Part shown: in pieces, positions 4,951 through 12,324 of the stretch | Position numbering within the stretch: the stretch's first letter is position 1 | How the letters are laid out: each line of letters opens with the position of its first letter | Assembly (NCBI GenBank): GCA_026395155.1 | Contig: JAPLZG010000047.1 | Coordinates: 1 to 12,470, forward strand | Reading direction: 5' to 3' | Length of the DNA: 12,470 nt | From: Candidatus Tayloriibacteriota bacterium | GTDB taxonomy: Bacteria > Patescibacteriota > Minisyncoccia > Phycocordibacterales > GWA1-40-21 | Program-made: the position numbers and the translations under genes | Notes under the pieces: model-generated | The model's input: the letters and a program-made list of their open reading frames with translations, nothing else | The model's database searches: none | Told to the model about the DNA's origin: nothing

Positions 4951-6924
4951 ATGAAGCGAGAGTATTATTCTAATTCAATTAACCAATTTATCAATTCTAG
5001 CTCGAACGAGGTTCTTGGAGAGCTAACAAAAAATAGCGATTTTGATTTAGGACAAAGTCAGCGTGATATTTGGATGGAGGAAATTAGTATTTTGCAGAGA
5101 GTTTTGGTTGGTTATTCTGGCTCGGTATATTTTGAATATTCTATACCAAGAATGGGAAAAAGAATTGATGTGGTGCTAATAATCGGAGCTGCCATTTTCG
5201 TTATCGAATTTAAGGGAGGGGAAAAAGAATTCTCTTCTACTGCCATAGATCAAGTCTTGGATTATTGTTTAGATTTAAAAAATTTCCATAGTTCAAGTCA
5301 TAACAATTTTATTGTTCCCGTTCTTATCGCTACAAAGGCAGAAAACGTTGATCCAATAATAGCGCTAACTCCACAAAATGATAGATTGCTTTTTCCTATA
5401 AATTCAAATATTGAAACATTGAAAAATATTATTGATAATGTATTAATTTTCATTGATGGCGCTGCAATAAATATTAAGGAATGGGAAGGTGGGAGGTATT
5501 CTCCTACGCCAACAATAATAGAGGCTGCGATGGCTTTATACAATGGTCATTCGGTGCAGGAAATATCAAGAAGTGACGCGGGAGCAGTTAATTTAACTAA
5601 AACATCTGAAGCTATTTCAGAAATTATTAAATCATCAAGAAGTAAATCTAAAAAATCTATTTGTTTCGTTACCGGTGTTCCTGGATCAGGAAAGACACTA
5701 GTAGGTCTTGATATTGCGACTAAGCATATTAATAAAGATGAAGATTTGTACAGTGTTTTTCTTTCAGGTAATGGTCCTCTTGTGGCAATTCTACGGGAAG
5801 CATTAACTAGAGATAAGGTACGTCACGAGAGAGAAAGGGGTCGTAAAATTAAAAAGGGCGAGGCGATGAGCGACGTTAAAGTATTCATCCAAAATGTTCA
5901 TAATTTTAGAGATGATTGTATTGAAGATAAAAAACCACCTATCGAACATGTCGCGTTGTTTGATGAGGCGCAACGTGCGTGGAATTTACAGCAAACAGTA
6001 AATTTTATGCAACGGAAGAAGGGTCTGCCAAATTTTAGCCAATCCGAACCAGAGTTTTTAATATCTTGCTTAAACCGACACCTTGATTGGGCAACAGTTG
6101 TTTGTTTGGTTGGTGGAGGGCAAGAAATAAATACTGGAGAGGCCGGAATTAGTGAATGGATAGAATGTCTGAATCGTTCATTCCCAGATTGGGATATTTA
6201 TATATCTTCTCGGCTTACCGACAGTGAATATGGGGCAGGAAAAATTCTAAGTAAAATACAATCTCACAAAAATGTTTTTGAGAAGGACGAGTTGCATTTG
6301 TCCATATCAATGCGATCTTTCCGTGCTGAAAATGTTTCTTTATTAATAAAGCAATTATTGGATATAAATATTAACGAGGCGAAAAAAACATTATCTGAAG
6401 TAGAAAGTAAATATCCCATTGTTATAACTAGAGATATCTCAATAGCGAAACAGTGGCTAAAAAAGCAAGCACGGGGATCGGAACGTTATGGAATTGTAGT
6501 TTCTTCGTCGGCGGAGAGGTTAAAACCACATGCAATAGATGTAAGGTCTCCCATGGATCCAATCCATTGGTTTTTGGATGGGAAAGAAGATGTGAGATCA
6601 TCATATTATCTTGAAGATGTCGCCACAGAGTTTCACATACAGGGCCTAGAATTAGATTGGTCATGTGTAATATGGGATGCTGATTTAAGATTTACAAAAA
6701 ATGGATGGGATTACCGTTCTTTTGTTGGAAATAAATGGAATTATGTAAAAAAAATGGAACGGCAAAATTACTTAAAAAATGCATATCGTGTCCTATTAAC
6801 TCGTGCTAGGCAAGGGATGGTTATCGTCATTCCGTTTGGAGATAGTGAGGATCCAACTCGTAATCCAGATTTTTACGATGTGACGTTTAATTATTTGAAA
6901 AGTTTAGGATTCAAAATTATTTGA
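4951..6924 (+). CDS. PD-(D/E)XK nuclease-DUF2075 helicase fusion
   Basis: This 657-residue protein appears to have two parts. Residues about 40-135 look like a PD-(D/E)XK nuclease fold: D73 (GKRIDVVL) and E86-x-K88 (FVIEFKGG), with Q101 downstream. Residues about 235-630 form a DUF2075 (Schlafen group 3-like AAA/superfamily 1) helicase core. This has Walker A GVPGSGKT at 242-249, Walker B LFDEAQ at 336-341, GGGQEI at 388-393, SMRSFR at 453-458, TEFHIQGLELD at 559-569 and a motif VI-like LLTRARQG at 615-622. Such proteins are expected to move along or unwind nucleic acid and are frequent in defence islands. It is the first gene after repeat copy 3, has no visible Shine-Dalgarno sequence, and is followed after 29 bases by the MazG gene. 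It is a paralogue, at the helicase level, of the gene at 7298. The nuclease assignment is by eye and less sure than the helicase. Confidence 0.85.
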   Translation: MKREYYSNSINQFINSSSNEVLGELTKNSDFDLGQSQRDIWMEEISILQRVLVGYSGSVYFEYSIPRMGKRIDVVLIIGAAIFVIEFKGGEKEFSSTAIDQVLDYCLDLKNFHSSSHNNFIVPVLIATKAENVDPIIALTPQNDRLLFPINSNIETLKNIIDNVLIFIDGAAINIKEWEGGRYSPTPTIIEAAMALYNGHSVQEISRSDAGAVNLTKTSEAISEIIKSSRSKSKKSICFVTGVPGSGKTLVGLDIATKHINKDEDLYSVFLSGNGPLVAILREALTRDKVRHERERGRKIKKGEAMSDVKVFIQNVHNFRDDCIEDKKPPIEHVALFDEAQRAWNLQQTVNFMQRKKGLPNFSQSEPEFLISCLNRHLDWATVVCLVGGGQEINTGEAGISEWIECLNRSFPDWDIYISSRLTDSEYGAGKILSKIQSHKNVFEKDELHLSISMRSFRAENVSLLIKQLLDININEAKKTLSEVESKYPIVITRDISIAKQWLKKQARGSERYGIVVSSSAERLKPHAIDVRSPMDPIHWFLDGKEDVRSSYYLEDVATEFHIQGLELDWSCVIWDADLRFTKNGWDYRSFVGNKWNYVKKMERQNYLKNAYRVLLTRARQGMVIVIPFGDSEDPTRNPDFYDVTFNYLKSLGFKII

Positions 6925-6953
6925 TAAAAAATTGATTAATAAATAATAAAAAA

Positions 6954-7301
6954 ATGGGAAATATTGATAAGTTAACAAAAAGAATAATAGCGTTTCGTGA
7001 TGCAAGAGATTGGAAGCAGTTTCATAACCCAAAAGACTTGGCTGTTTCTTTATCTATTGAAGCTTCAGAGGTTTTAGAACATTTTCAGTGGAAAAGTGAG
7101 AAGGAAATAAAAGAGTATGTAAAAAATAATAAAGCGGAAATTGGTGAAGAATTAGCAGATGTTTTTAATTATTTACTAATTATGGCCCATGATCTAGGAA
7201 TAGATTTAGTCGAGGCTGAAGAAAAAAAGATTGCAAAAAACAATGCAAAATACCCCGTTGAGAAAGCGATTGGTAAGCATACAAAATATAATAAACTATG
7301 A
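6954..7301 (+). CDS. MazG-like nucleotide pyrophosphohydrolase
   Basis: This 115-residue all-alpha protein has the MazG/dCTPase metal motif: E36-x-x-E39 in SIEASEVLEHFQW and E66-x-x-D69 in EIGEELADVFNYLL. The C-terminal KYPVEKAIGKHTKYNKL is typical of the short nucleotide pyrophosphohydrolases. These enzymes split an NTP or dNTP into the monophosphate and pyrophosphate with Mg2+. The length fits the stand-alone family. It sits between two DUF2075 helicases. Its stop codon overlaps the next start by four bases (ATGA at 7298-7301), implying translational coupling. In this setting it may destroy a nucleotide signal or deplete dNTPs during phage attack, rather than do housekeeping; that role is inferred. 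Confidence 0.9.
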   Translation: MGNIDKLTKRIIAFRDARDWKQFHNPKDLAVSLSIEASEVLEHFQWKSEKEIKEYVKNNKAEIGEELADVFNYLLIMAHDLGIDLVEAEEKKIAKNNAKYPVEKAIGKHTKYNKL

Positions 7302-9442
7302 TAGAGAATAACTTATTTGAAATAAAAAAATATGATTTTACCCAGGACTTGTTGACGGAAATTTGTGAGAACCACTTTGTAAACGGTTTATGGCCTTTAG
7401 TTTATATTTTAAGCGACGGGATTGTTAAAGAGGCCTATGTTGGTGAAACAACTGACGCAATATCTAGGATGTCGAATCATTTGAAAAGTAATTCCAAGAA
7501 TAAACTTACTGCCGTAAGATTAATAACCAGCGATAAGTTTAATAAATCTGCCACACTAGATATTGAATCTAGTTTAATTAAATATTTATCAGGTGATGGG
7601 CAATATAAGCTATTGAATGGCAATATTGGCTTGGCTAATCATACTTATTATCAGAAAAATGAGATTTATTCGGATATGTTTAAGACGATTTGGGATGAAT
7701 TAAAATCTGAGGGTATTACGAAAAACTCCCTAGATCAGATTAATAATTCTGACTTGTTTAAATACTCACCCTATAAATCTTTATCTATCGAACAAAAAGA
7801 AAGCTTGATGGATATCATTAAAAGTTTGCTAAGCAAAAACAATAATAGAATAATTGTTGAAGGCGGTGCTGGGACCGGGAAAACTATAATAGCAATTTTC
7901 TTATTTAAACTATTATATTCTGATATGGACGATCTCAATTTAGAAGAATTTGGTGAAGATGAACAAGAATTTATAAAATTAGTGAAGGAGCTTAAACAAA
8001 GTTATCCAAATCCTAAAATTGCTTTAGTTATTCCGATGTCTTCATTCCGTAAGACGATAAAGAAAGTCTTTAGAAATATCAAGGGCTTGAATGCTAATAT
8101 GGTTATTGGGCCAGCTGAGGTCGCAAATAATAAATTTGATATTTTGGTTGTTGATGAATCTCATAGGCTGAGAAGAAGAGAAAACCTTGGAACATACTTC
8201 GGCGTATTTGATTCTGTAAATATTAGATTAAATTTAGATAAGGATAATGGGACTGAATTGGATTGGGTAGTTATGCAAAGTACAAAAAGTATATTATTTT
8301 ATGACGAAAATCAATCTATTAAACCATCAGATGTTAACAAAGAAAAGTTTGATTTGCTTAAGTCAAATAAAAGCACAATAATTAAGGTTTTAACATCTCA
8401 ATTTAGAGTTAAGGGTGGTAATGATTATGTATCATATGTGGATAGTCTTTTGAGGTGTAAATTTAGAAAAAACACTGTTATGTTTTCTTCTAATGATTAC
8501 GAATTTTTGCTTTTTGATTCTCTCGAAGACATGGTTGAAAGGATAAAAACTAAAAATAAGGAATTTGGTTTAGCGAGGCTTGTTGCAGGATACTCGTGGA
8601 AATGGGTCTCTAGAAATAGTGATATTCATGACATAGAAATAGATAATGTTAGATTAAAATGGAATAGTGTCACAGATGATTTTATCAATTCTAAAAATGC
8701 AATTAATGAAGTCGGGTGTATCCATACCACTCAAGGATATGATTTGAATTATACAGGAATTATTTTTGGTAAAGAGATTTCATATGATTCTGTTTTAGGT
8801 AAGATTTTTATCAAAAGAGAAAATTATTATGACAGGAATGGATTAAATGGAATTACTGATCCAGAAGTTTTGCATGATTATATTGTTAATATATATAAAA
8901 CATTGATGTTGAGGGGTATTAAAGGGACGTATATTTATGTATGTGATGAAAATTTAAGGGAATATTTTAAGGAACATATCCATACAGAGAAGGGTAGAGA
9001 GGAGACTAAGGTGTATGCCCCATTTTCTTTCGAACATATTAATAACTTTGTGACGATTAATGTTCCAATGTTTGAGTCTGTTGGTTGCGGCGAATTACTA
9101 TTTGCAGACTCAACTATCCAAGATATGATTCCAGTAAGAAAAGATTATATACATGCTGGCTCGAAATATTTTGTTCTTAGAACATCTGGTGATTCTATGA
9201 ATAAAGCAGGAATAAGTAGCGGTGATTTAGTGTTATGTAAAAAAGAATATCAGCCCCACGAGGGAGATAGGGTCGTGGCTCTTATCGGAGATGATGCTAC
9301 AATTAAAGAATATCACAAGGATAAAGGTTGTATAATTTTGAAACCTTGTTCCACTAATCCAAATCACAAACCACTGAAATTTGAAAATGATGAAGAAATG
9401 AAAGTAATCGCAGTAGTTATTAGAGTTTTAGATAAAAATTAA
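7298..9442 (+). CDS. GIY-YIG nuclease-DUF2075 helicase-S24 self-cleaving fusion
   Basis: This 714-residue protein has three domains. Residues about 30-105 are a GIY-YIG nuclease with all key positions: Y36 (VYI), Y47-V-G, R57, H61 and E90. Residues about 165-555 are a DUF2075 helicase: Walker A GGAGTGKT at 189-196, Walker B ILVVDESH at 282-289, LFYDENQS at 333-340, TSQFR at 366-370, IHTTQGYDLNYTGIIFG at 475-491 and TLMLRGIKGTYIYV at 535-548. Residues about 590-714 are an S24 (LexA/UmuD) peptidase: cleavage pair C597-G598, nucleophile S633 (RTSGDSM) and K670 (ATIKEY). The distances C to S (36) and S to K (37) equal those of UmuD. No DNA-binding repressor domain is present, so S24 probably controls the fused enzyme by RecA-stimulated self-cleavage. 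The gene is translationally coupled to MazG. Domain calls are firm; the regulatory model is inferred. Confidence 0.88.
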   Translation: MIENNLFEIKKYDFTQDLLTEICENHFVNGLWPLVYILSDGIVKEAYVGETTDAISRMSNHLKSNSKNKLTAVRLITSDKFNKSATLDIESSLIKYLSGDGQYKLLNGNIGLANHTYYQKNEIYSDMFKTIWDELKSEGITKNSLDQINNSDLFKYSPYKSLSIEQKESLMDIIKSLLSKNNNRIIVEGGAGTGKTIIAIFLFKLLYSDMDDLNLEEFGEDEQEFIKLVKELKQSYPNPKIALVIPMSSFRKTIKKVFRNIKGLNANMVIGPAEVANNKFDILVVDESHRLRRRENLGTYFGVFDSVNIRLNLDKDNGTELDWVVMQSTKSILFYDENQSIKPSDVNKEKFDLLKSNKSTIIKVLTSQFRVKGGNDYVSYVDSLLRCKFRKNTVMFSSNDYEFLLFDSLEDMVERIKTKNKEFGLARLVAGYSWKWVSRNSDIHDIEIDNVRLKWNSVTDDFINSKNAINEVGCIHTTQGYDLNYTGIIFGKEISYDSVLGKIFIKRENYYDRNGLNGITDPEVLHDYIVNIYKTLMLRGIKGTYIYVCDENLREYFKEHIHTEKGREETKVYAPFSFEHINNFVTINVPMFESVGCGELLFADSTIQDMIPVRKDYIHAGSKYFVLRTSGDSMNKAGISSGDLVLCKKEYQPHEGDRVVALIGDDATIKEYHKDKGCIILKPCSTNPNHKPLKFENDEEMKVIAVVIRVLDKN

Positions 9443-9455
9443 TTAAGAAATAAAA

Positions 9456-10013
9456 ATGCACCGAGGTTATAATATTTTTAGTGTAGAGTTTCTGGCTTTG
9501 TTTGTGTCCGTTTGCGCGATTATAGCAAGCGTTTATGTGTCTTGGAGAAATAGAAAACATGCACTCTCGACGGAGGAATATTTTAAGTTACAAAAAACCG
9601 TTGAAAAAATTATCGCTAAGTTATTATTTTTAGATAACCATCGAGAAAAACTAAGAGTGTTTATTGAACTATCATATAAAGCAAACACGGCTCAAAATAC
9701 GATATTTATCGATTCCAACGACACCTTTAATAAAAATATTTTTGAAGAAGGAGGAGAAGAGATAACTGCACTTATAGATATTTATTTTCCCAAAATAGGG
9801 AACGATTGGAACTTTTGTTTAGAAAAAATGAGCTCACTCTTCACCTCAGCTTTTATTTTAAATAAAAATATTGAGAACAAAAATCCCATAGACTGGAAAA
9901 AAGAAGCAGATAATTTTAACGCAGTAAATGAGAGCCTTGGCGATAAACCTAAGGAGATTGCAGACCTTCTGAAGGGGGAGCTTAAAAATTTTAGGGAGTT
10001 AAACCTTAATTAA
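9456..10013 (+). CDS. Membrane-anchored protein of unknown function
   Basis: This 185-residue protein has one N-terminal hydrophobic segment (about 9-29, FSVEFLALFVSVCAIIASVYV), followed by the basic stretch WRNRKH. That order suggests the roughly 155-residue remainder lies in the cytoplasm. The soluble part is charged and probably helical, beginning TEEYFKLQKTVEKIIAKLLFLDNHREKLRVFIEL. I do not recognise its family and see no catalytic motif. It starts 13 bases after the stop of the GIY-YIG-helicase-S24 gene and is followed 20 bases later by a small membrane peptide gene, so it is probably the fourth member of the operon. A membrane-bound effector or sensor subunit is possible but unproven. 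No clear Shine-Dalgarno sequence is present. Confidence 0.6.
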   Translation: MHRGYNIFSVEFLALFVSVCAIIASVYVSWRNRKHALSTEEYFKLQKTVEKIIAKLLFLDNHREKLRVFIELSYKANTAQNTIFIDSNDTFNKNIFEEGGEEITALIDIYFPKIGNDWNFCLEKMSSLFTSAFILNKNIENKNPIDWKKEADNFNAVNESLGDKPKEIADLLKGELKNFRELNLN

Positions 10014-10033
10014 AAAATAAATTGATTGTAAAA

Positions 10034-10201
10034 ATGGAGATAACTTTTAGGTTTAGAATTATAATAGAAATAGTGGGGGCGGTGGCTTGCGCGTTTGTGC
10101 TGAAAAAATATGGTTTTTTGCCAATGGGGATTGTATTCTCTATTCTAGCGATAATTTTTTTAGATGTTTTATCCCCTGACGAAAGCGATTTTAAAAATTA
10201 A
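10034..10201 (+). CDS. 55-residue two-helix membrane peptide
   Basis: An ATG at 10034 opens a 55-codon frame ending with TAA at 10199-10201. It encodes a short charged N terminus, a hydrophobic segment (about 9-23, IIIEIVGAVACAFVL), a KKYGF turn, a second hydrophobic segment (about 28-46, FLPMGIVFSILAIIFLDVL) and an acidic tail SPDESDFKN. The two-helix hairpin with a basic turn is characteristic of small membrane proteins. It follows the membrane-anchored protein after 20 bases and is the last gene before the run of close spacing ends. There is no recognised family. Defence operons often end in small membrane effectors, but function here is a guess. Confidence 0.55.
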   Translation: MEITFRFRIIIEIVGAVACAFVLKKYGFLPMGIVFSILAIIFLDVLSPDESDFKN

Positions 10202-10205
10202 TTAA

Positions 10206-10235
10206 TCCTTCTACGCTTTTGCGAGCTACGAAGGA
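10206..10235 (+). other. Hairpin after the defence-like operon
   Basis: TCCTTC (10206-10211) pairs with GAAGGA (10230-10235), enclosing an inner CGC-TTTT-GCG hairpin (10214-10223). No U-tract follows, so this is not a standard terminator. It could be an mRNA 3'-end stabiliser or another dispersed repeat; only one copy is in the window. Confidence 0.35.
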
Positions 10236-10242
10236 CAAGGGA

Positions 10243-10287
10243 AACCCGACAAAAAGGTAAAACCTATTTTGACGGGCAAGTAAATTT
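10243..10287 (+). repeat. Start-proximal hairpin repeat, copy A
   Basis: CCCG-A-CAAAA with an inner AGG (10245-10257) pairs with CCT and TTTTG-A-CGGG (10263-10276) around TAAAA. The sequence then runs through CAAGTAAATTT to the ATG of the zinc-ribbon gene. Together with that ATG the 48 bases match copy B at 45 positions with no gaps, at a fixed offset of 307 bases. Because it ends at the start codon, it may act on translation. Confidence 0.8.
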
Positions 10288-10551
10288 ATGGAAAAAATAT
10301 ATAAAATGTGTCAGAGTTGCGGGATGCCTATGTCGAAGGATCCTGCTGGGGGAGGAACTAATGGCGATGGGACAAAGTCGGGGATGTATTGCAGTTATTG
10401 CTACCAAAAGGGTGCTTTTACAAGAAATTGCACAGTGCAAGAAATGCAAGACTTTTGTAAGGGTAAACTCAAAGAAATGGGATTCCCAGGATTTTTGGCT
10501 GGGTTTATGACTTCAAATCTTCCCAAATTAGAACGCTGGAAAAATAAATAA
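10288..10551 (+). CDS. Small zinc-ribbon protein (PF12674-type)
   Basis: This 87-residue protein contains the highly characteristic order CQSCGMPM (C8, C11), GGGTNGDGTKSGMYCSYCY (C35, C38) and GAF, as in the putative zinc-ribbon domain family PF12674. The four cysteines should bind one zinc; C48 and C57 are extra. The family is widespread, about this length, and has no firmly known function. The gene is flanked by the two 48-base hairpin repeats, copy A before its start and copy B beginning at its stop codon, so gene plus repeat form a 307-base unit. No Shine-Dalgarno sequence is present in the GTAAATTTATG leader. Confidence 0.85.
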   Translation: MEKIYKMCQSCGMPMSKDPAGGGTNGDGTKSGMYCSYCYQKGAFTRNCTVQEMQDFCKGKLKEMGFPGFLAGFMTSNLPKLERWKNK

Positions 10552-10594
10552 CCCGACAAAAAGGTAAAGCCTATTTTGACGGGCGAGTAATTTT
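10550..10594 (+). repeat. Start-proximal hairpin repeat, copy B
   Basis: This is the second copy of the hairpin repeat (stem-loop 10552-10583). It starts within the zinc-ribbon stop codon and ends at the ATG of the next gene (10595). It differs from copy A by three single-base changes, one in the hairpin loop and two just before the start codon, leaving the stem intact. Confidence 0.8.
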
Positions 10595-10867
10595 ATGAGA
10601 GAAAAATTAGGACAATCGGAGGAACAACAGCCAGAAGAGGAACGAGAACCAGAAAGAACTTCTGGGATAATTAGAGTACCTGGTGTTTCGCCTGAAAGGG
10701 AAAAAGAAATTTTAGGAACTGTTGAAAAAGAAATATTCGATAAACAAGAATTTTTCAAGCAAGAACGGGAGAAAACTCCAGAAGAAAAAGAAATAGTAAA
10801 TGGAATATTGGCACATCTGCCAGAGTTTGTCATTAAGGTCCGAGCACATTCATACTATAGACATTGA
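10595..10867 (+). CDS. N-terminal fragment of a frameshifted HExxH metallopeptidase-like gene
   Basis: This frame encodes 90 residues: a very charged Glu/Arg/Lys-rich segment, then EKEIVNGILAHLPEFVIK. The last few codons (VRAHSYYRH) look out of frame. Reading AAG, skipping one G at about 10835-10838, and continuing TCC GAG CAC ATT gives VIK-SEHIHTIDIDKLSDEQ. This joins smoothly to the next frame. I therefore take 10595-11558 as one gene of about 320 residues broken by a +1 shift (an extra base, real or a sequence error). It starts right after hairpin repeat copy B. On its own this fragment has no recognisable domain. Confidence 0.6.
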   Translation: MREKLGQSEEQQPEEEREPERTSGIIRVPGVSPEREKEILGTVEKEIFDKQEFFKQEREKTPEEKEIVNGILAHLPEFVIKVRAHSYYRH

Positions 10868-11558
10868 TAAGTTAAGCGATGAACAAAAAAAGAATATGGA
10901 GGATATGAGGGGGAGATATTTTTTTGGTTCGCAACGGGCAGCTGTACTAGTTGATTCGAAAAATGATAGTAAGTTAGATTTTGCCGAAAGAAGCGCACAC
11001 GAATTGATACATTTTAATTCTTTCCAATCCGCTGATTTTGAACCAGGGAAACTATCAGAAAGAGTCTTTGGATTTGCAATTATGACTAAAGATGGCGAAG
11101 AATTAGTTCCTTATTTTAATGATGTTAATGAGGCAATAACCGGGGAGCTTGCGAAAAGATTTGACCAGGAATATTTTAAGGCAATTTCCGCTTTGACCGA
11201 AGAAATACAACAAAGAGACAAGTTCAGAGCTGGTCTGAAAAGTAAGTCTGGTGCTACAGAAATTAAGAGTTTTAGTTTAAAACAAGAAGAGTCAGGAATG
11301 TGGAGGGCGAGAGCAGGTGAGTATCCATATATCGAGGAAAGACAAAGATTATGGGCAACAATAGCTGATATTAGGAGTAAAAATACAGGACAATTTAAAT
11401 CAAATGAAGATGTTTTCAGGATTTTTACGGAAGCATATTTTACGGGCAAATTTAAAAAAGTCGCAAAATTAATAGATAAAACATATGGTAAGGGTTCATT
11501 TAGGGAGTTGGGCAAGAAAACAAAAGCCCAAAAGGCGGCAGAACAAGAAAAGAAATAG
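10800..11558 (+). CDS. HExxH metallopeptidase-like protein, C-terminal part after a frameshift
   Basis: The frame open from 10800 contains AHELIH at 66-71, a zinc-binding HExxH motif. About 40 residues later comes FNDVNEAITGE (107-117), where a glutamate could be the third zinc ligand as in gluzincin-type peptidases. The helical C terminus ends in a Lys-rich tail (GKKTKAQKAAEQEKK). The first 14 residues from the ATG at 10800 (MEYWHICQSLSLRS) are probably not real protein. The true N terminus appears to be the preceding frame, joined near 10835. No signal peptide or membrane helix is visible, so a cytoplasmic role is likely. I do not recognise the exact family. Whether the gene is functional depends on the shift being a sequencing error. 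Confidence 0.65.
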   Translation: MEYWHICQSLSLRSEHIHTIDIDKLSDEQKKNMEDMRGRYFFGSQRAAVLVDSKNDSKLDFAERSAHELIHFNSFQSADFEPGKLSERVFGFAIMTKDGEELVPYFNDVNEAITGELAKRFDQEYFKAISALTEEIQQRDKFRAGLKSKSGATEIKSFSLKQEESGMWRARAGEYPYIEERQRLWATIADIRSKNTGQFKSNEDVFRIFTEAYFTGKFKKVAKLIDKTYGKGSFRELGKKTKAQKAAEQEKK

Positions 11559-11629
11559 TTGAAGATAGTTTTGACGAAAAATGGGTCAGTCACAATTTTT
11601 AAAATTAATTAACGAATAAAAACAGGTCG

Positions 11630-11647
11630 GGTTGCCCGTGGGCAACC
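11630..11647 (+). repeat. Stand-alone hairpin identical to the palindrome of repeat copy 3
   Basis: GGTTGCCCGTGGGCAACC occurs here exactly as at 4774-4791, but the rest of the repeat is absent. It lies 7 bases before the start codon at 11655. Without a U-tract it is not a standard terminator. The position suggests an effect on translation start, or a mobile palindrome. Confidence 0.75.
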
Positions 11648-11654
11648 AAAAAAT

Positions 11655-12302
11655 ATGGTAGAGAAACTAAGACAAGTTGAAGGGGATATAACAATAGAAA
11701 AAGAGATTAACCCAGAATTTATTCGCGAAGTAGAATCTTCGGTTTTTTCGCTTACCGACAAGGTAAACATTCTCTTAACAATGGCCGGATTAAAACCAGC
11801 TTCAAAAGTAGAACTAACGTCAAGAATTTGGCACGGAGATGAGGAAGAAAGGTTTTTTACTGACGGAGACGTGGCGAAAGTTAGGCAACTTATTGAAAAC
11901 TCCGGAATGCCATTTGAATCTGCAAAAGAATTTGAATTGACTTATTGGTATGGACCAAAACCCGAAGTTGAAGCTTACAATCAAGAAGGTGCGGTTTATA
12001 TCATAGGTCATACTCAACAAGATTTGGAAAGATTAAAAGAAGCCATGGAATCAAAAGACCCTGTCTTGAAAGGCAAGGCATTCGGTTTTCCAGAAACAGC
12101 AACCGAAGCATTTTGTGGTAAAAAAAGGAAAAAAAGTCCCAAAAGCTTACCAAAAGAAGTTAAAAAAAGTGACGCTTGGCTCTTCCATTATGGACCATTG
12201 TCAGAAAGTAATTGGAAGGAGGAATTAGTTTGCGATCAAAAGAGGGCTGAGTTTATTAAAAAAGTTAGCCCGCGATTATACAAAGAAATGACGGAGAAAT
12301 AA
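11655..12302 (+). CDS. Hypothetical protein, no recognised family
   Basis: This is a 215-residue soluble, charged protein without a signal peptide or membrane helix. The N-terminal part (about 1-60) is probably helical (EFIREVESSVFSLTDKVNILLTMAGL). The middle contains FELTYWYGPKPEVEAYNQEGAVYIIGHTQQDLERLKEAM, which alternates strand and helix. After GFPETATEAFCGKKRKKSPKSL comes a second block with HYGPLSESNWKEEL and RAEFIKKVSPRLY. I see no catalytic motif. It may be a lineage-restricted protein. The GGTTGCCC hairpin lies just before its start, and the next gene begins 22 bases after its stop. Confidence 0.7.
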   Translation: MVEKLRQVEGDITIEKEINPEFIREVESSVFSLTDKVNILLTMAGLKPASKVELTSRIWHGDEEERFFTDGDVAKVRQLIENSGMPFESAKEFELTYWYGPKPEVEAYNQEGAVYIIGHTQQDLERLKEAMESKDPVLKGKAFGFPETATEAFCGKKRKKSPKSLPKEVKKSDAWLFHYGPLSESNWKEELVCDQKRAEFIKKVSPRLYKEMTEK

Positions 12303-12324
12303 AAATTAATTAACAGGTAATTTT

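Noticed and set aside
530..4953. Short + strand frame beginning MSSAQI in repeat copies 1 and 3, and a minus-strand frame ending AELIVQ in all three
   Set aside because: Copy 2 has a stop after four codons in the + frame, and length changes in the C and A runs break both frames between copies. The pattern fits noncoding sequence.
9066..9442. S24 domain read as a separate LexA-type repressor gene
   Set aside because: The frame is continuous with the helicase, there is no start signal at the junction, and no DNA-binding domain precedes it.
10800..10867. Programmed +1 frameshift in the HExxH gene
   Set aside because: No RF2-like slippery stop or stimulatory structure is evident at the junction; an indel or sequence error is simpler.
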